Source: Cyclobacteriaceae bacterium (GTDB taxonomy: Bacteria > Bacteroidota > Bacteroidia > Cytophagales > Cyclobacteriaceae). Taken from it: DNA of 64,000 nt. A model generated the notes under the pieces. That model saw nothing but the letters and a program-made list of their open reading frames with translations, did no database searches and was not told the origin of the DNA. The stretch is from assembly GCA_019638355.1 (NCBI GenBank), contig JAHBTY010000003.1, positions 269,325 through 333,324 of the forward strand, read 5' to 3'. A program made the position numbers and the translations under genes. Positions 45,517 to 54,183 of the stretch are shown here, one piece after another (position 1 is the first letter of the stretch; each line of letters starts with the position of its first letter).

Positions 45517-45721
45517 TGAATCTGATTAAAATTCAAGGTTTCAAGTTGAGTTATAGTTGTGATTAAAACAAAATTTTTATCAATTTCAAGAGATGAACTG
45601 CAAAAAAATTATCTAAAAAAAGCCAGGCCGGAATTAATTTTTTGTTCCTTAATTTTTTTACACCTTTGTCTCCCTTCTTTAAAAAAAATTAGGGAAAATT
45701 CATCAAACCGCTTGCTAATAA
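45517..45721 (+). promoter_or_regulatory. AT-rich region upstream of dnaA with a candidate promoter
   Basis: TTG (45642-45644), a 16-nt spacer and CACCTTTG (45661-45668) form a moderate promoter for dnaA, about 53 bp before its ATG. No TTATNCACA DnaA boxes are visible in this gap, so there is no support for an origin here. Confidence 0.4.
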
Positions 45722-47149
45722 ATGGTAGTTGATTCAATAACCGTATGGGGCGACTGTCTCGAAATAATTCGTCAGGAAGTGGACGAACAAAATTTCAACA
45801 CCTGGTTTAAACCAATCAATCCTGTAAGAACAACCGATGATGTGTTAACGATACAGGTGCCCTCACAATTTTTTTACGAGTGGCTGGAAGAGCATTATGT
45901 GCCGGTATTAAAAAAAGCCATTCACCAGGTGTTGGGCCCCAATGGGCGATTGGAGTACTCGGTTGTAGTTGATAGCGGTAATCAGCAAAACCCGCCTGTA
46001 TTTGTTAACTATCCAAATGGGAGCGGTGTAAAACGCAATGGTATGCAAACCGCAAATGGTATGCATGAGGATTATTCTCCGTTTTCATTTAAAGCACTTA
46101 ATCCGCAAACCGTTAATTCAAGATTAAATCCATCGTACTCGTTTTTGAATTTCGTAGAAGGTGATTGTAACCGTTTGGCGCGATCAGCCGGAGTGGCCGT
46201 TGCAAAAAAACCGGGTACCACATCGTTCAATCCATTGATGTTGTACGGTGGAGTAGGGGTTGGGAAAACACACCTGGTGCAGGCAATCGGAAATGAAATC
46301 AAGAAGAACCTGCCCGATAAAATTGTGTTGTATGTAGATCAGAATGATTTCACCAATCAATTTTTGAATGCACTTCAGAATCATAAAGTTCAAGAGTTTC
46401 AAAACTATTACCTGCAGGTTGATTTGCTGATTCTGGACGATGTTCAGTTTTTAGCAGGTCGCGAAAAAACACAGGAAATGTTTTTCCACATCTTCAATCA
46501 ATTACATCAATCGGGCAAGCAGATTATTATGACCAGCGATTGCCCACCGCGCGATCTGAAGGGATTTCAGGAACGTTTGCTGTCGCGATTCAAGTGGGGC
46601 CTTACTGCCGATTTGCAAGAGCCCGATTTTGAAACCAAGCTGGCCATCATTCACAACAAAATGCAATCGGACGGAATTGAAATACCAACCGAAGTAGCCG
46701 AGTACCTGGCCTACAGTGTAGATACCAACCTGCGCGATATGGAAGGTGTGCTAAACTCATTGTTGTTTCATGCTACCCTACTTAAAAAAGATATTGATCT
46801 TGAACTGGCCAAAGAAGTTCTCAAGAACATTGTAAAGGAAATTCAATCCGATGTGAGTGTGGATTACATTCAGAAAACAGTTGCCGATTATTTTAAAGTA
46901 GGTCTGGATCAGATGAAGAGCAAGGTAAAGAAACGCGAAATTGTAATTCCGCGACAGGTAGCCATGTACTTCTGCAAACGCTATACGCAATTAACGCTTG
47001 CACTGATTGGTGAAAACTTTGGTGGTCGCGATCACAGCACGGTTATTCATGCACTCGAATCGGTTGAAGACATGATGAAGACCGATGTGAATTTTAAAAA
47101 CAGCGTGGAAGATCTTACCAAAAAGTTCAAGCAACGCATGACGGCTTAA
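45722..47149 (+). CDS. dnaA: Chromosomal replication initiator protein DnaA
   Basis: The 475-residue protein has all four DnaA domains: the N-terminal interaction domain (about 1-85, 'FNTWFKPINPV'), a linker, the AAA+ domain with Walker A 'GGVGVGKTHLVQAIG' and Walker B 'LLILDDVQFL', and the C-terminal DNA-binding domain with the signature 'GRDHSTVIHALESVE'. It opens oriC and loads the helicase. No dnaN or recF gene follows; instead an htrA-type gene converges on it, and no DnaA boxes are seen nearby. Single-gene dnaA placement is common in Bacteroidota. Confidence 0.98.
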   Translation: MVVDSITVWGDCLEIIRQEVDEQNFNTWFKPINPVRTTDDVLTIQVPSQFFYEWLEEHYVPVLKKAIHQVLGPNGRLEYSVVVDSGNQQNPPVFVNYPNGSGVKRNGMQTANGMHEDYSPFSFKALNPQTVNSRLNPSYSFLNFVEGDCNRLARSAGVAVAKKPGTTSFNPLMLYGGVGVGKTHLVQAIGNEIKKNLPDKIVLYVDQNDFTNQFLNALQNHKVQEFQNYYLQVDLLILDDVQFLAGREKTQEMFFHIFNQLHQSGKQIIMTSDCPPRDLKGFQERLLSRFKWGLTADLQEPDFETKLAIIHNKMQSDGIEIPTEVAEYLAYSVDTNLRDMEGVLNSLLFHATLLKKDIDLELAKEVLKNIVKEIQSDVSVDYIQKTVADYFKVGLDQMKSKVKKREIVIPRQVAMYFCKRYTQLTLALIGENFGGRDHSTVIHALESVEDMMKTDVNFKNSVEDLTKKFKQRMTA

Positions 47150-47166
47150 AACTAAAAGTTATAAGC

Positions 47167-48600
47167 TTATGGCAGATAAAGCTGTAGCTGAAGTTCCTGT
47201 TTAGAACCGCTAATTCCATATATATATACTTGTCCACGATAGGAGTTAAAAAACTCGATTACATCACTCGGATTCTTAACTTTTCTTCGATTAATCTGAA
47301 TAATAGTGAAGTTTTCAGGGAATTGAACTCGCTTTAATAAACCACCATCTTTTATATTAAAAACTTTTACTCCGTAGTCAACGGCTTCCATACTTGCACC
47401 TAACGTAGCATCAGAATAAATAAGTCGTTTGGTTACACTGGTATCACCTTTTTTGTTCAACAGCGTTAGCGAAGCAATGCCTGGTTTATTATTTCGCAAA
47501 TACGTAACGGAAATTTTGTCGCCCGGGTATCGGTAAGCTAATTCTTCCTCAAAAGCGCTTTCGCTGTTAATTTCAACATTGTTGATTTTAGTAATGATGT
47601 CGCCTTCTTGTAAGCCGGCAATAGCAGCAGCTCCGTTGCGTTCCACTTTGCCTACAATTACACCTTTAAACTCTTTTATGTTTTCATCCAATCCATACTT
47701 GCGGGCATTCATAAAATCGTGCTCTACTACGGTGCCGCCAAAAATTGCTTTTTGTGGCGTGCCATATTTAATCAAATCCTCCACCGACTTTCTTACAATA
47801 TCAATCGGTACTGCAAATGCATAACCGGTATAAGAACCTGTACGCGATAGTATAGCCGTATTGATACCTACCAACTCGCCATTTTTATTTACCAGCGCAC
47901 CACCACTATTGCCGGGATTAATAGCGGCATCTGTTTGAATGAATGATTCAATCGGGAAGCGATCATCCACAATGTTAATCTTGCGGCCTTTTGCACTTAC
48001 TACACCAACCGTAACAGTAGAAGAAAGTGAAAACGGATTGCCCACGGCTATTACCCATTCGCCCACCGAAAGATTTTTCGAACTCCCCAACGTAATGGCC
48101 GGCAAGTTGGTTTCTTTTATCTTCAACACAGCCAAATCGGTTGAAGGGTCGGTACCAATCAATTCAGCATCGTATTGTTTTTTGTTATACAACACCTGAA
48201 TTTTTTCAGCCGCTTCAATTACATGATTGTTAGTTACAATATAGCCATCCGCAGAAAAGATAACACCTGACCCACTGCTTACCTGCGTTTGCGGGCCTGT
48301 GTTGCCAAAAAACCAATCCCATTGGCTATAAGAACGGCCTTGCGAAATGCTATTGATATACACCACGCTGGGTGTTGCTTTAGTTGCGGCATAACTAAAA
48401 TCAACCGATTCTATTGACCGTGGTGTTTCTGTTGGCTGAATGATGTTGGGACGATAGGCTTCAATGGGTGTATAATTGGTTACCTGAAACTGCGCTTGTT
48501 GTTGTTCACGCGCTGTTTTTTCCTGTTGATAGGAATAGAATGCATAAGCTCCGGCTAACCCGGATAAAAAACCAATTATAACAATCTTAAGAGTATTCAT
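47167..48600 (-). CDS. HtrA/Deg-family periplasmic serine protease
   Basis: The 477-residue protein has an N-terminal membrane anchor or signal (about residues 5-25), an S1C trypsin-like domain with His in VTNNHVIE, Asp in DPSTDLAVLKI and Ser in GNSGGALVN, and PDZ domain(s) (first about residues 270-370; a degenerate C-terminal region follows). It degrades or refolds damaged envelope proteins in studied homologues. Length fits the DegP/DegQ group; I give no specific symbol. It is convergent with dnaA and divergent from the GH3 gene. Confidence 0.93.
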   Translation of the reverse strand: MNTLKIVIIGFLSGLAGAYAFYSYQQEKTAREQQQAQFQVTNYTPIEAYRPNIIQPTETPRSIESVDFSYAATKATPSVVYINSISQGRSYSQWDWFFGNTGPQTQVSSGSGVIFSADGYIVTNNHVIEAAEKIQVLYNKKQYDAELIGTDPSTDLAVLKIKETNLPAITLGSSKNLSVGEWVIAVGNPFSLSSTVTVGVVSAKGRKINIVDDRFPIESFIQTDAAINPGNSGGALVNKNGELVGINTAILSRTGSYTGYAFAVPIDIVRKSVEDLIKYGTPQKAIFGGTVVEHDFMNARKYGLDENIKEFKGVIVGKVERNGAAAIAGLQEGDIITKINNVEINSESAFEEELAYRYPGDKISVTYLRNNKPGIASLTLLNKKGDTSVTKRLIYSDATLGASMEAVDYGVKVFNIKDGGLLKRVQFPENFTIIQINRRKVKNPSDVIEFFNSYRGQVYIYGISGSKQELQLQLYLP

Positions 48601-48724
48601 AACCTTTCATTATTTCAGTTAAAAACGAATCAGGTACCTGAGATGTTTTCCGATTCGGTAAAGTTGACCAATCCACAGACAAAAATTATCCCAAACCCTA
48701 TAAACCGGAAGGTTTGTCAGTTGT

Positions 48725-48754
48725 TTGAAGCTGCACCGGATAACCTTATTTTTG
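48725..48754 (+). promoter_or_regulatory. Promoter of the GH3-family gene, leaderless arrangement
   Basis: TTG (48725-48727), 19 nt, then TATTTTTG (48747-48754) match the Bacteroidota consensus exactly. The ATG at 48761 is only six bases further. Confidence 0.65.
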
Positions 48755-48760
48755 TAACCT

Positions 48761-50263
48761 ATGGGTATTCGCTCTTTGCTCGCCAGGCCTTTTGCAAATT
48801 ACATTGCCGGCCAAACCAAAAAATGGTCGTTACGGCCAGGTTATTATCAGACACAAACACTTGAACAACTTGTTTTTGCAGCCCGGCCTACCCAATTTGG
48901 GCGCGATCATGGGTTTGATGGAATCAACTCATACAATGATTTTAAAAAGCAAGTACCCATTCGCGATTATGAAGACCTGAAGCCCTACATTGAAAAAGTA
49001 TTGAAGGGCCAACCCGATGTGTTGTGGCCAGGCAAGCCTGCTTACTTTGCTAAGACTTCGGGCACTACATCAGGCACCAAATATATTCCTATCTCCAAAG
49101 AGTCGGCACCCGGTCATTTTATCAGCGCGCGTAATGCAACTTTAAGTTATGTGCATGAAACCGGCAATGCTTCCTTTCTGGATGGCAACCTGATTTTTCT
49201 TTCCGGTAGCCCTGAGTTAGATGAAATAGCGGGTATTAAAACGGGAAGACTTTCAGGCATCAGCAATCACATGGTACCTGGTTTTTTGCGAACTAATCAG
49301 AAGCCAAGCTATGCTACCAATTGTATTGAAGATTGGGAAGAAAAATTGGAAAAGATTATTGATGAAACACTTCGCGCGAACATGACGCTGATTTCGGGCA
49401 TACCCCCGTGGGCGCAAATGTATTTCGATCGGATTGTGGCGCGCACCGGTAAGAAGGTAAAAGATGTGTTTCCCAACTTTTCGGTGTTTGTATATGGCGG
49501 TGTAAACTTTGAGCCCTATCGCGCCAAGCTGTTTGATACCATAGGGAAGCAAATTGATTCGATTGAAACCTACCCGGCATCAGAAGGTTTTATTGCATAC
49601 CAGGATTCGCAACATGCAGAAGGCCTGCTCATGCTACTCAACAATGGAATTTTTTATGAGTTTATTCCGGCTGATGAATATTTTACTGAGAATCCGCGCA
49701 GGCTATCTATTGAAGAAGTTGAGTTGGAAAAAAATTATGCATTGATTATTAATAGCAATGCAGGCTTGTGGGGTTATTCTATTGGGGATATGGTAAAGTT
49801 TGTTTCAAAAAATCCATATCGGTTGGTAGTGTCGGGCAGGATAAAACATTTTATTTCGGCTTTTGGCGAGCACGTAATTGGTGAAGAAGTAGAAAAAGCA
49901 ATGAAGTTTACCATGCAGAAATTTCCGGAAGCAGAGTTGGTAGAATTTACTGTTGCTCCGAATGTAACTCCTGCCGAAGGGTTGCCTCATCACGAGTGGT
50001 TAATCGAGTTTGCCAATCCGCCAAAAGAGCTCGATGCATTTGCCTTGGAATTGGATAACCAATTGCGCGGTTTGAATGTTTATTACGATGACTTGATTAC
50101 CGGTAATATTTTGCGAACGCTTAAAATTACTTTGCTTAAGCGAAATGCATTTATTGAATACATGAAATCGCAAGGAAAGCTGGGTGGGCAAAATAAAGTG
50201 CCCCGACTAAGTAATGATAGAAAGATTGCGGATGAGATTGGTATTTTGAAGTTTGATTTATGA
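48761..50263 (+). CDS. GH3-family adenylate-forming enzyme
   Basis: The 500-residue cytoplasmic protein belongs to the GH3 (auxin-responsive promoter) family of the acyl-adenylate superfamily. The ATP-binding motif 'AKTSGTTSGTKYIPIS' (about residue 100) is intact, and 'FVYGGVNFEPYR', 'ETYPASEGF' and 'GYSIGDMVKF' fit the further adenylation motifs. Plant members conjugate amino acids to hormones; bacterial members are widespread in Bacteroidota and their substrates are unknown. Its stop codon is the first base triplet of an inverted-repeat element carrying a four-helix-bundle gene. Confidence 0.92.
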   Translation: MGIRSLLARPFANYIAGQTKKWSLRPGYYQTQTLEQLVFAARPTQFGRDHGFDGINSYNDFKKQVPIRDYEDLKPYIEKVLKGQPDVLWPGKPAYFAKTSGTTSGTKYIPISKESAPGHFISARNATLSYVHETGNASFLDGNLIFLSGSPELDEIAGIKTGRLSGISNHMVPGFLRTNQKPSYATNCIEDWEEKLEKIIDETLRANMTLISGIPPWAQMYFDRIVARTGKKVKDVFPNFSVFVYGGVNFEPYRAKLFDTIGKQIDSIETYPASEGFIAYQDSQHAEGLLMLLNNGIFYEFIPADEYFTENPRRLSIEEVELEKNYALIINSNAGLWGYSIGDMVKFVSKNPYRLVVSGRIKHFISAFGEHVIGEEVEKAMKFTMQKFPEAELVEFTVAPNVTPAEGLPHHEWLIEFANPPKELDAFALELDNQLRGLNVYYDDLITGNILRTLKITLLKRNAFIEYMKSQGKLGGQNKVPRLSNDRKIADEIGILKFDL

Positions 50264-50685
50264 TTAGTGATTTTAGATTTTAAACGGAGTTACTATGACA
50301 AACAAAGAACTTGAAAGCAGATTGATTGATTTTTCAGTTTTGATAATTAGACTGATAAATGAACTTCCCGAAGATCGTGTTGTAAATCATCTTACGGGAC
50401 AGCTCTTGAGATATACAACTTCACCTGCCTTGAATTATGGTGAAGCTTTGGGTGCAGAATCAAAAAAAGACTTTGTTCACAAACTTGGGATAGTGTTGAA
50501 AGAACTTCGGGAGTCGTATAATTGCCTGAGAATACTTTCTGGAGCAGGTTACCTGCAGGCCGAACATTCCACATTAAAAGAATGTAATGAGTTGAGTTCA
50601 ATCTTTGTGAAGTCAATTGAAACAACCAAACGTAATATGGAGTAGTTCCTCAAATCAACAATCCTAAATCTAAACTCACTAATCA
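50261..50685 (+). mobile_element. IVS-like element 1: inverted repeats flanking a four-helix-bundle gene
   Basis: The left arm at 50261-50280 and right arm at 50666-50685 are 20-bp inverted repeats with 19 matches (left arm reads TGATTAGTGA then TTTTAGATTT; the odd pair is 50271 with 50675). They enclose the gene at 50295-50645. The left arm begins with the GH3 stop codon TGA and the right arm ends 8 bp before the dxr start, so the element fills the whole intergenic gap. In RNA the arms would form a long stem, as in 23S rRNA intervening sequences processed by RNase III, which encode related proteins. Mobility is an inference. Confidence 0.6.
50295..50645 (+). CDS. Four-helix-bundle protein (23S rRNA IVS-protein-like), copy 1
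   Basis: The 116-residue protein has the helix pattern and motifs of the IVS-encoded four-helix-bundle family: 'LIDFSVLIIRLINELP' (helix 1), 'TGQLLRYTTSPALNYGEALGA' (helix 2, with R-x-x-x-S-x-x-x-N-x-x-E) and 'FVHKLGIVLKELRESYNCLRIL' (helix 3). Family members form pentameric barrels; their function is unknown, and the Avd protein of diversity-generating retroelements is a distant relative. No reverse transcriptase or variable repeat is nearby. The gene is enclosed by inverted repeats and inserted between GH3 and dxr. Confidence 0.88.
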   Translation: MTNKELESRLIDFSVLIIRLINELPEDRVVNHLTGQLLRYTTSPALNYGEALGAESKKDFVHKLGIVLKELRESYNCLRILSGAGYLQAEHSTLKECNELSSIFVKSIETTKRNME

Positions 50686-50693
50686 CAAGTCAA

Positions 50694-51854
50694 TTGCAGT
50701 CTGATAAAAAGAAAATAGCCATCCTCGGCTCTACCGGTTCCATCGGCACGCAAGCGCTCGAAGTTGTTGCAGCACATCCCGATGTGTTTGAAGTGGAGGT
50801 TTTAACTGCGCAGCGTAATGCTGATTTACTTATTGAACAATCTGTTAAGTTTAAACCCAATGCCGTTGTTATTGGAGATGATGCACACTACGAAAAAGTT
50901 AAAGCAGCTTTAATTCCGTTGGACATTAAAGTTTATGCTGGCGAAAATGCATTGGCTTCGGTGGTGCAGATGGAATCTATTGATCTGGTGCTTACAGCCC
51001 TGGTGGGTTATTCAGGTTTAAAGCCAACCATCAAAGCCATTGAGGCTGGCAAAAATATTGCCTTGGCAAACAAAGAAACGTTGGTGGTGGCAGGCGAATT
51101 AATTACGCGTCTTGCCCGCGAAAAAGGTGTTAATATTTATCCGGTTGATTCAGAGCACTCAGCCATTTTTCAATGTTTGGTGGGTGAGTTTCATAATCCG
51201 ATTGAAAAAATTATTCTAACTGCATCGGGTGGCCCTTTTAGAGGCAAAAAGAAAAATGAATTAGGGAACATAACCAAAGCGCAGGCACTTAAGCATCCCA
51301 ACTGGACGATGGGGGCCAAAGTAACCATCGATTCGGCTTCGCTTATGAACAAAGGCCTGGAAGTAATTGAAGCAAAGTGGCTTTTTGGGCTAAAACCTGA
51401 ACAAGTGGAGGTTGTGGTACATCCGCAATCCATCATTCACTCACTCATTCAATTTGAAGATGGTTCCATTAAAGCGCAACTGGGCCTGCCCGATATGCGT
51501 TTACCCATTCAATTTGCGATGAGTTATCCCAATAGAATTAAGAGCAATTTCCCAAGATTCGACTTCACCCAGTATCCCGCTCTTACTTTTGAAAAGCCCG
51601 ATACCGAAACTTTTCGTAATCTTGCACTCGCATTTGAGGCGTTGGGGCGAGGTGGTAACATGCCGTGCGTATTGAATGCAGCCAACGAAATTGCCGTACA
51701 GGAATTTTTACAGGATCGGATTGGATTCTTACAAATGTCGGACGTAGTGGAACAATGTCTGAGCAAAATAAAGTATGTAGCCAATCCTGTCTTTGAGGAT
51801 TACGTGAATACGGATAAAGAAACGAGAATTAAAGCCAAAGAACTGATTAACTGA
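50694..51854 (+). CDS. dxr: 1-deoxy-D-xylulose 5-phosphate reductoisomerase
   Basis: The 386-residue enzyme converts DXP to 2-C-methyl-D-erythritol 4-phosphate with NADPH, the committed step of the MEP isoprenoid pathway. A TTG is the only start that gives the canonical N-terminus (KKKIAILGSTGSIGTQALEVV). The NADPH site GSTGSIG, the metal/substrate segment 'PVDSEHSAIFQCL' and 'TASGGPFRG' are intact. The TTG lies 8 bp after the inverted-repeat element. The stop overlaps the start of rseP (TGATG), so the two are coupled. Confidence 0.97.
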   Translation: MQSDKKKIAILGSTGSIGTQALEVVAAHPDVFEVEVLTAQRNADLLIEQSVKFKPNAVVIGDDAHYEKVKAALIPLDIKVYAGENALASVVQMESIDLVLTALVGYSGLKPTIKAIEAGKNIALANKETLVVAGELITRLAREKGVNIYPVDSEHSAIFQCLVGEFHNPIEKIILTASGGPFRGKKKNELGNITKAQALKHPNWTMGAKVTIDSASLMNKGLEVIEAKWLFGLKPEQVEVVVHPQSIIHSLIQFEDGSIKAQLGLPDMRLPIQFAMSYPNRIKSNFPRFDFTQYPALTFEKPDTETFRNLALAFEALGRGGNMPCVLNAANEIAVQEFLQDRIGFLQMSDVVEQCLSKIKYVANPVFEDYVNTDKETRIKAKELIN

Positions 51855-53221
51855 TGGAAGGAGCAATTATGACGGCCCAGCTATTGCTGAGTCTTTCAAT
51901 TTTAATAGCAGTACACGAGTGGGGTCATTACATCGCTGCGCGTATGTTCAATATTCGGGTAGAAAAGTTTTATCTCTTTTTCGATTTTCTTTTCCCCATG
52001 GCTAACGTGCTCAACTTTTCATTGGTTAAGTATAAAAAAGGCGATACCGAATTTGGTATTGGTTGGTTTCCATTAGGCGGTTATGTAAAAATTGCCGGTA
52101 TGGTGGACGAAAGCATGGACAAGGAACAACTAAAAGCTGAGCCTCAACCATGGGAGTTTAGAGCTAAACCAGCCTGGCAACGCCTGATTGTAATGATGGG
52201 TGGCATTATTGTTAACGTGATTGTAGGCATACTGATTTTTATTGGGCTTACTTATGCGTATGGCGATCGGTATATTTTAAACGATTACGTAAACGCACAC
52301 GGAGGTGTGCAGGCCTTGGAATTAGCCGAACAAATTGGTATTAAAACCGGAGACAAGATTATTAAGATTAATGGCAAGTTGTTCGAGTATTTTGATGATA
52401 CATCCAAACCCAGTGTTCTCCTTTCCGAAAATTCATCTTATACAGTTTTGCGTGGTGATCAGGAAATAGAAATTCCGATCCCCGAAAATTTTATTGAACA
52501 ATTTGATAAAAAGGATGCGCTGGCCATGTTTATTCTGCCCAGAAGGGCGCCACTGGTGGATGAAGTTGCCCCCGGAACTATGGCCCATCGAATTGGACTA
52601 AAACAAGGTGACTTGATTATTGAAATGCAAGGGCAACCCATAAACTACCACGATGAACTGAAAGCAATAACCCAAAATTTTAGTGGCGATTCATTACAAT
52701 TTTCAGTTAAACGCGGAAGTGAGGTTATTTCTTTTAAAGAATATTTTAAAGGCGAAAACAGTATTGGTTTTTATGTGCCCAATCAGATCGTTCCACCCGA
52801 AGGTGAAAAACAAGTAAACTATTCACTTGGTGAATCAATTGCACAAGGACCTGGCAAAGCATTTGGAGTTATTGCGGTTCAGTTAAAAGCTTTCAAGAAA
52901 ATTTTTACCGGACAGATTTCTTTTCGGAAATCATTGTCAGGGCCTGTGGGAATGGCTAAAGCTTATGGCGGCAAGTGGGATTGGTATAACTTCTGGCGGA
53001 TGACGGGTTTGCTTTCGATGGTACTTGCGTTTATGAACTTCTTACCCATACCCGCATTGGATGGTGGTTATGTGATGTTCTTACTATACGAGATGGTAAG
53101 TGGCCGTGAACCTTCTGAGAAATTTTTTGAGAATGCAATCAAAGTAGGAATGGCCATTCTGCTAGTGCTGATGGTGTTTGTATTCTATAATGATATTGCG
53201 AAGTTGATTTCAGGGAATTGA
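51854..53221 (+). CDS. rseP: RIP zinc metalloprotease RseP (site-2 protease)
   Basis: The 455-residue inner-membrane protein has the zinc motif HEWGH in the first membrane segment ('LSILIAVHEWGHYIAAR'), a second conserved motif 'FNFLPIPALDGGYVMF' (LDG) near the C-terminus and two PDZ-like domains in between (about residues 135-215 and 220-300). It cleaves anti-sigma factors or signal-peptide remnants within the membrane in studied bacteria. The dxr-rseP order is common in bacteria. It ends with a strong terminator. Confidence 0.95.
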   Translation: MEGAIMTAQLLLSLSILIAVHEWGHYIAARMFNIRVEKFYLFFDFLFPMANVLNFSLVKYKKGDTEFGIGWFPLGGYVKIAGMVDESMDKEQLKAEPQPWEFRAKPAWQRLIVMMGGIIVNVIVGILIFIGLTYAYGDRYILNDYVNAHGGVQALELAEQIGIKTGDKIIKINGKLFEYFDDTSKPSVLLSENSSYTVLRGDQEIEIPIPENFIEQFDKKDALAMFILPRRAPLVDEVAPGTMAHRIGLKQGDLIIEMQGQPINYHDELKAITQNFSGDSLQFSVKRGSEVISFKEYFKGENSIGFYVPNQIVPPEGEKQVNYSLGESIAQGPGKAFGVIAVQLKAFKKIFTGQISFRKSLSGPVGMAKAYGGKWDWYNFWRMTGLLSMVLAFMNFLPIPALDGGYVMFLLYEMVSGREPSEKFFENAIKVGMAILLVLMVFVFYNDIAKLISGN

Positions 53222-53244
53222 TAAAATATTTCAGATAAAGATCA

Positions 53245-53270
53245 GGGCATCCAAATGATGCCCTTTTTTT
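53245..53270 (+). terminator. Rho-independent terminator after rseP
   Basis: GGGCATC (53245-53251), a 5-nt loop, GATGCCC (53257-53263) and a T7 run. Confidence 0.93.
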
Positions 53271-53342
53271 ATTTCATGTTTTCAACCTGAATGCCTGATA
53301 AGAGCTTTTTATCTATCTTTAAATTCATTCAATATTTAGCTA

Positions 53343-54157
53343 ATGGCTAAGAGTTCAAAAATTAAAGTGAAAGGAATTGAAATTACCATCTTAAAAGAAG
53401 GTGAAAGTGATTTTATTTCTCTTACGGATATGCTAAAAGCGAAAGACGGTGACTTTTTTATTTCAGATTGGCTTAGGAATAGAAATACAGTTGAGTTTCT
53501 GGGTATTTGGGAGAGCGTTAATAATCCTGACTTTAATTATGGCGAATTCGCCATAATTAAAAGCCAAGCTGGCTTAAATAGCTACAAAATGAGTGTGAAA
53601 GAGTGGGTTGAAAAAACCAATGCCATTGGATTAAAGGCTACTGCGGGGCGTTATGGCGGCACCTATGCCCATGCCGATATTGCTTTGAATTTGGGATGTG
53701 GATTAGTGCAGAATTCAAAGTTTATTTCATTAAAGAGTTTCAACGATTAAAAGCTGACGAAAACAGTCGATTAAAATTAGATTGGAACCTACAACGCACG
53801 CTGGCGAAAGTGAATTATCATATTCATACAGATGCAATTAAAGAAAACCTGATCCCTAAAGTGTTAAGTAAAAGACAGATAAGTATTTTGTATGCCAATG
53901 AAGCTGATTGCCTTAATGTGGCATTGTTTGGGTGTACTGCAAAACAATGGCGTGAAGCTAATCCGCAAGCTGAAGGAAATATCCGTGATGCCGCTACACT
54001 TGAGCAATTAGTGGTACTTAGTAATCTCGAAAGTATTAATGCTGTATTGATTCATCAGGGTTTAGAACAGCCAGAAAGACTAATGCGGCTTAACAAAATA
54101 GCAATTGATCAAATCAAGTCGTTGCTTAACAGCAAACCGCTACGAAAGCTCAAATGA
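53343..54157 (+). pseudogene. KilA-N-domain protein gene with a frameshift
   Basis: Two overlapping frames make one protein: 53343-53750 (135 residues, KilA-N domain with 'FISLTDMLKAKDGDFFISDWLRNRNTVEFLG' and 'AGRYGGTYAHADIALN') and 53696-54157 (153 residues, starting within 'MWISAEFKVYFIKEFQRLKADE'). The expected junction reads HADIALN-FGMWIS; the genomic AATTTGGGATG near 53688-53698 is one T short of AAT-TTT-GGG-ATG. So there is a single-base deletion, or a sequencing error in a short homopolymer. KilA-N proteins are DNA-binding and often of phage origin. The downstream part is uninterrupted, suggesting a recent event. Confidence 0.85.
53532..53561. repeat. 30-bp perfect palindrome inside the KilA-N gene
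   Basis: TTTAATTATGGCGAA is followed directly by its exact reverse complement. It encodes FNYGEFAIIK, a segment typical of the family, so coding constraint may explain part of it. Confidence 0.8.
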
Positions 54158-54183
54158 CATCATGAAAGATTTTTTAAGTATTG

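Noticed and set aside
45517-45721. oriC upstream of dnaA
   Set aside because: The gap is AT-rich, but no TTATNCACA DnaA boxes or close variants were found in clusters on either strand.
50295-50645. Avd gene of a diversity-generating retroelement
   Set aside because: The fold family is related, but there is no reverse transcriptase, template repeat or variable repeat in the window.
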